Shown here one piece after another: positions 51,919 to 54,809 of a DNA stretch of 54,809 nucleotides (within the stretch, counting starts at the first letter, position 1; each line of letters begins with the position of its first letter). The notes below the pieces were generated by a model. It made no database searches. It worked only from the letters and a program-made list of their open reading frames with translations, and was not told the DNA's origin. This DNA comes from CAZHGD01 sp964531735. Lineage in GTDB: Bacteria; Armatimonadota; UBA10988. Both the position numbers and the translations under genes were made by a program. Location of the stretch: positions 1-54,809 of the forward strand of contig CAZHGD010000031.1 in assembly GCA_964531735.1 (NCBI GenBank), written 5' to 3'.

Positions 51919-51944
51919 CGGCCGACACCGGCGCGGGCCGCGGT

Positions 51945-51974
51945 TTGACGCTCTCGGCGAGGCGGCACTATACT
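51945..51974 (+). promoter_or_regulatory. Sigma70-type promoter of the coiled-coil/hisS operon
   Basis: TTGACG (51945-51950) and TATACT (51969-51974) are 18 bases apart, each matching five of six consensus positions; the predicted start near 51981 gives a leader of about 25 bases with GGAGG before the ATG at 52006. Confidence 0.6.
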
Positions 51975-52005
51975 CAGGCACACCAGCCGTGTTTGGAGGC
52001 AGCTC

Positions 52006-52614
52006 ATGGCCACGGACGACCACGACCAGGACAGCCGCAAAGAGCAGTTGTCGCAAGGCGTCGAGAAGGCAAAAGAGGGCGCCCGCAAGCTGGCTGGCTG
52101 GCTCGGCCGCAAGCTCGGCGACGCGGCCGACCAGTTGCGCGACGCGCCGGTGGTGAAGGAGCAGGTGGAGCGGCTGGAACGCTTCCAGGAGGAGCGCCAT
52201 CACGCCCGCGCCGTCGGCTCGGTCGAGGCTGTCTACGACGAGTGGAGCGAGCGCCTGCTGCAAGCCATTGACGGTCTGCAGAAGGAGATCGACGCTCAGT
52301 CAGCAGCCCAGGAAGCGGTGCAGTACAACATCAACGAACTGCGCAACCGCAGTGTGCCCGAGAGCGACCCGGAGATGGCCGACTACCGGGCGCAGGTGGC
52401 GCGGATGCGCACGCTCATCGACGAGTGTCACGAGGCCAGCAAGCCGTTCCGCGCCGAGCTCGAGCGCAACCAGCGCCAGCGGCGCGCCGCCCTGGCGCAG
52501 CTCGAAGCCGACGCGACGGCGGCCGAGGCCCTGCGCGAGCAGGCTCAGCGGCAGGTGGCGGAATCGCGCGGGCGGCTGCCCTCGTTCAGTGACCAGGAAC
52601 CCAACACGGAGTAG
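52006..52614 (+). CDS. Coiled-coil protein encoded before hisS
   Basis: This 202-residue hydrophilic protein has a first region of amphipathic helix (EQLSQGVEKAKEGARKLAGW, then LGRKLGDAADQLRDAP) and long coiled-coil stretches (about 50-110 and 125-190), rich in Glu, Gln, Arg and Ala. There is no signal peptide, membrane helix or cysteine-based motif apart from a single cysteine in DECHEASKPF. I do not recognise a family. The start is supported by GGAGG six bases upstream; hisS begins four bases after its stop, so they are one operon. A structural or scaffold role is possible but unsupported. Confidence 0.78.
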   Translation: MATDDHDQDSRKEQLSQGVEKAKEGARKLAGWLGRKLGDAADQLRDAPVVKEQVERLERFQEERHHARAVGSVEAVYDEWSERLLQAIDGLQKEIDAQSAAQEAVQYNINELRNRSVPESDPEMADYRAQVARMRTLIDECHEASKPFRAELERNQRQRRAALAQLEADATAAEALREQAQRQVAESRGRLPSFSDQEPNTE

Positions 52615-52618
52615 ACCG

Positions 52619-53905
52619 ATGCCGTATCAGGCGCCACGCGGCACGCACGACATTCTGCCGGGCGTGGCCGACGTGAACCAGGATCCGGACCAGCGCCTCT
52701 TCCGCAGCTACAAGTGGCAGGCTTTGGAAAGCGTCTTCCGCAGTGTCTGCGCGCGCTACGGCGTGGAGGAGATCCGGACGCCTCTCTTTGAGGAGACGGA
52801 GCTGTTTCGCCGTGGGGTCGGCGAGGAGACCGACATCGTCGGCAAGGAGATGTACACCTTCGACGACCGTGGTGGCCGCTCGCTGACGCTACGGGCGGAG
52901 GGCACCGCGCCGGTGATGCGGTCGGTGGTGGAGCACGGACTGTGCGGGCCAGGCCGGCTGCTGAAGCTGGCCTACGTGGCGCCGATCTTCCGCTACGAGC
53001 GCGTGCAGCGCGGGCGCTACCGGCAGCATCACCAAGTGGGCGTCGAGTTCGTGGGCGGCGACAGCCCGCACATCGACGTCGAGGTCATTGCGCTGGGCTT
53101 GACCTACTTGCGCGAAGCCGGCGTGACCGGGCTGACGCTGCAGATCAACAGCGTCGGCACGCCGCGGTCGCGACCGGCCCACCGCGACGCCTTGCGGCAG
53201 TACCTGGAGCCGCACCTGCCGCACCTGTCCGAGGACAGTCAGCGCCGCTTCGAGACCAACCCGCTTCGTGTGCTCGACAGCAAGGACCCGCGGGAGCAGG
53301 ACATCATCGCGGGTGCGCCGGTCATGCTCGATTTCCTCGACGCGGAGGCGGCCGACCACTTCGCGGCGGTCGAGCAAGGCCTGACCGACCTGGGCATCGC
53401 CTATGAGGTGAACGGCCGGCTGGTCCGGGGGCTCGACTACTACCAGAGGACCGCCTTCGAGGTGGTCAGCGAGTCGCTGGGGGCACAGAACGTGGTGCTC
53501 GGCGGCGGGCGGTATGACGGGCTGATCGCCGAACTGGGTGGTCCGGCCACGCCGGGCGTTGGTTTCGGCTCGGGCATCGAGCGGGCGCTGCTCATCCTGG
53601 AGCAGACGGCTGACGCGCACGGCCAGGTGCCGCGTCCCGAGATCTATCTCGTCGCCCTCTCGGAGAGCGAGCGCGCCGTCGCGCGTCGCCTGGCCCAGAC
53701 GCTGCGCGAGGCGGGCCGGCGCGTCGAGACCGATCTGCTCGGGCGCAGCATGAAAGCGCAGATGCGTGCCGCAGGCAGCTCGGGTGCCACCTGGGCGGTC
53801 TTCATCCGCGACGATCTGGCCGGCCGGGTGGCCGCCAAGCGACTGGAGACCGGCGAGCAGACCGAACTGGACCTGGCGGACGTGGCGACAGACTGCGTCG
53901 ACTAG
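52619..53905 (+). CDS. hisS: Histidyl-tRNA synthetase
   Basis: The 428-residue class II synthetase attaches histidine to its tRNA. Its N-terminus YQAPRGTHDILPG is the family's PRGT/D-type start. Motif 2 is seen as APIFRYERVQRGRYRQHHQ, the histidine-specific RGLDYYQRTAFEV (HisA-type motif) near 265-277, GGGRYDGLIAELGG, and motif 3 GVGFGSGIERALLIL. The anticodon-binding domain follows (about 330-428). The length is normal. Start: ATG at 52619, eight bases after GGAG, four bases after the preceding stop. The gene is essential in most bacteria, so the coiled-coil gene shares a housekeeping promoter. A long palindrome follows. Confidence 0.96.
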   Translation: MPYQAPRGTHDILPGVADVNQDPDQRLFRSYKWQALESVFRSVCARYGVEEIRTPLFEETELFRRGVGEETDIVGKEMYTFDDRGGRSLTLRAEGTAPVMRSVVEHGLCGPGRLLKLAYVAPIFRYERVQRGRYRQHHQVGVEFVGGDSPHIDVEVIALGLTYLREAGVTGLTLQINSVGTPRSRPAHRDALRQYLEPHLPHLSEDSQRRFETNPLRVLDSKDPREQDIIAGAPVMLDFLDAEAADHFAAVEQGLTDLGIAYEVNGRLVRGLDYYQRTAFEVVSESLGAQNVVLGGGRYDGLIAELGGPATPGVGFGSGIERALLILEQTADAHGQVPRPEIYLVALSESERAVARRLAQTLREAGRRVETDLLGRSMKAQMRAAGSSGATWAVFIRDDLAGRVAAKRLETGEQTELDLADVATDCVD

Positions 53906-53930
53906 CCCGGCGACTGCGGCGAGCGATTCG

Positions 53931-53972
53931 GCACAGAGCCGGCCGGCCCCGCGGGGCCGGCCGGCTCTGTGC
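53931..53972. terminator. Perfect 42-bp palindrome between convergent hisS and PKD gene
   Basis: Bases 53931-53952 are the exact inverted complement of the following half up to 53972, about 26 bases after the hisS stop and 28 bases before the PKD gene stop. It can fold into a GC-rich stem of nearly 20 bp with a tiny loop, fitting a bidirectional terminator. Confidence 0.75.
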
Positions 53973-53999
53973 TCGTGAGGTGCTACGCGCCGTTGGCGG

Positions 54000-54809
54000 T
54001 CAGCGCGGCGGAGCCGCGGGCGGCCGCCCCGCCGGCGGCTGGACGGGTCCGGGTTGACCGGGCTGCCCCGGAACGCCCGGCTGACCCGGCATGCCGGGCA
54101 TGCCCGGGCCCGCGGCCGGCTGCTTCGGCACTTCGGCGAACGGCTTGACGACCACCGTCAGCACGGTCTCGCCGTCCTTCTTCCGCTTGTCCTTGTCACG
54201 GGCGACCAACTTGACCTTGAACGTGCCGGCTTTGGCGTAGGTGTGCGTCGCCACCGGCTCGTCGGTCTCGTCGCTGTCGCCGTCGCCCCAGTCCCAGGCC
54301 CAGTTCAGCACGCTCATGCCGGCTTCGGCCACGGCTTCGAGGCGGACCTCCTCGCCGACCACCGCATCCACCTTGGCGGGGCCGATCAGCATCGGCTTGA
54401 TGGGCACCTCGTCACAGACGAACCGCACCATGCCGACGTAGAAGGCGTCCTTGGTGTCACCGAACAGGCGGATGCGCTTGAGGGTCTTCGGCGCCCGCTC
54501 GTTGCTGAGCACGAAGCTCTTGAGCGGCACGAAGACACGCGTCCAGCCTTGGTAGATCTCGTAGGTCGGGACGAAGTAGAAGTCCTCTACCACCACCGCG
54601 CCCTGATCGGTGTCGAGCACGATGCGGAGGCTGGTGGTCGCCGGCGGTGCCTTGACCGCAGTGGTCTGCCCGGCGCCTCCGGGCTGGCCCGGTGTACCGG
54701 GCGCCATGGGTGGCTCACCGCCCGGACCGGGCATCCCCGGCATCCCCGGCATACCGGGCATACCTGGCATTCCGGGGGCCCCGGGCGGGGCACCCGGCGC
54801 GCCGGGAGG
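54000..54809 (-). CDS. PKD-domain protein with collagen-like tails (5' end beyond window)
   Basis: The frame is open from the window edge to the stop at 54000 and contains no start before the edge, so the N-terminus is missing. The visible N-terminal part is Gly-Xaa-Yaa-like (PGMPGMPGMPG and PGTPGQPGG), with codons that vary between repeats. A beta domain follows (SLRIVLDTDQGAVVVEDFYF ... LFGDTKDAFYVGMVRFVCDE), then a PKD domain with WAWDWGDGDSDETDEPVAT and HTYAKAGTFKVKLVARD (hallmark DGDxxx/HTY). The end is again collagen-like (PGMPGMPGQPGVPGQPGQPG). PKD domains are found in surface and glycan-binding proteins. Secretion cannot be checked because the signal is not in the window. Confidence 0.82.
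   Translation of the reverse strand, partial: PPGAPGAPPGAPGMPGMPGMPGMPGMPGPGGEPPMAPGTPGQPGGAGQTTAVKAPPATTSLRIVLDTDQGAVVVEDFYFVPTYEIYQGWTRVFVPLKSFVLSNERAPKTLKRIRLFGDTKDAFYVGMVRFVCDEVPIKPMLIGPAKVDAVVGEEVRLEAVAEAGMSVLNWAWDWGDGDSDETDEPVATHTYAKAGTFKVKLVARDKDKRKKDGETVLTVVVKPFAEVPKQPAAGPGMPGMPGQPGVPGQPGQPGPVQPPAGRPPAAPPR

Noticed and set aside
54700..54809. CRISPR-like short repeats at the right edge
   Set aside because: The repeats are 9 bases, without spacers, in frame, and encode Gly-Xaa-Pro; they are collagen-like codons.

Overview
The window is GC-rich by eye, densely coded on both strands, and lacks rRNA, tRNA, insertion sequences, CRISPR arrays and phage genes. Its contents point to a free-living, glycan-degrading Gram-negative-type bacterium: secreted clan-A-like glycoside hydrolases, DUF1080, DUF6259 and DUF6785-type proteins, heparinase II/III-like proteins, Gfo/Idh/MocA oxidoreductase, formylglycine-type sulfatase, many lipoproteins. 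Such sets are typical of the Planctomycetota/Lentisphaerota and Armatimonadota; I cannot decide between them from sequence alone.

Layout. 1-1839 (minus): an operon of coaX, a small secreted NTF2-like protein and a dus gene cut by the window edge, divergent from a HAD phosphatase. 1900-7712 (plus): HAD phosphatase, secreted glycoside hydrolase, uronate-isomerase-like amidohydrolase and a double-DUF1080 lipoprotein, closed by a hairpin terminator facing a DUF6259 hydrolase (7773-9443). 9553-15015: a very large thioester alpha-2-macroglobulin-like protein. 15137-18584: a promoter-led operon of a tiny membrane protein, a kinase-like/methyltransferase fusion and a membrane sulfatase-fold enzyme, which I regard as the most interesting candidate system (possible surface glycan capping). 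18626-22107: intracellular glycosidase-like protein plus sulfatase, divergent from two tandem paralogous membrane proteins (22238-23679). 23801-28040: Gfo/Idh/MocA dehydrogenase and a heparinase-like protein.

28198-33754: an operon of four lipoproteins, each with glycines straight after the lipobox cysteine; three look like a small beta domain plus a propeller. 33744-39879: a two-TM protein and an MFS transporter (minus), a 3-methyladenine glycosylase I gene (tag) that looks leaderless, and a three-gene MacAB-like exporter with coupled start/stop codons. 40088-44708: hflX, a small membrane protein, an orphan DUF58 protein, a TerC-family transporter and, divergent from it across a dyad, a CsoR-family repressor with an unusual N-terminal extension.

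44742-51851: a second carbohydrate locus (secreted glycosidase with a binding module, DUF6785-like multi-pass membrane protein, toroid-type lyase-like protein, sugar isomerase/epimerase). 52006-53905: a coiled-coil protein and hisS behind a good sigma70-type promoter, ended by a 42-bp perfect palindrome. The last gene (54000 to the edge) is a PKD protein with collagen-like tails. No stretch over about 300 bases is gene-free.
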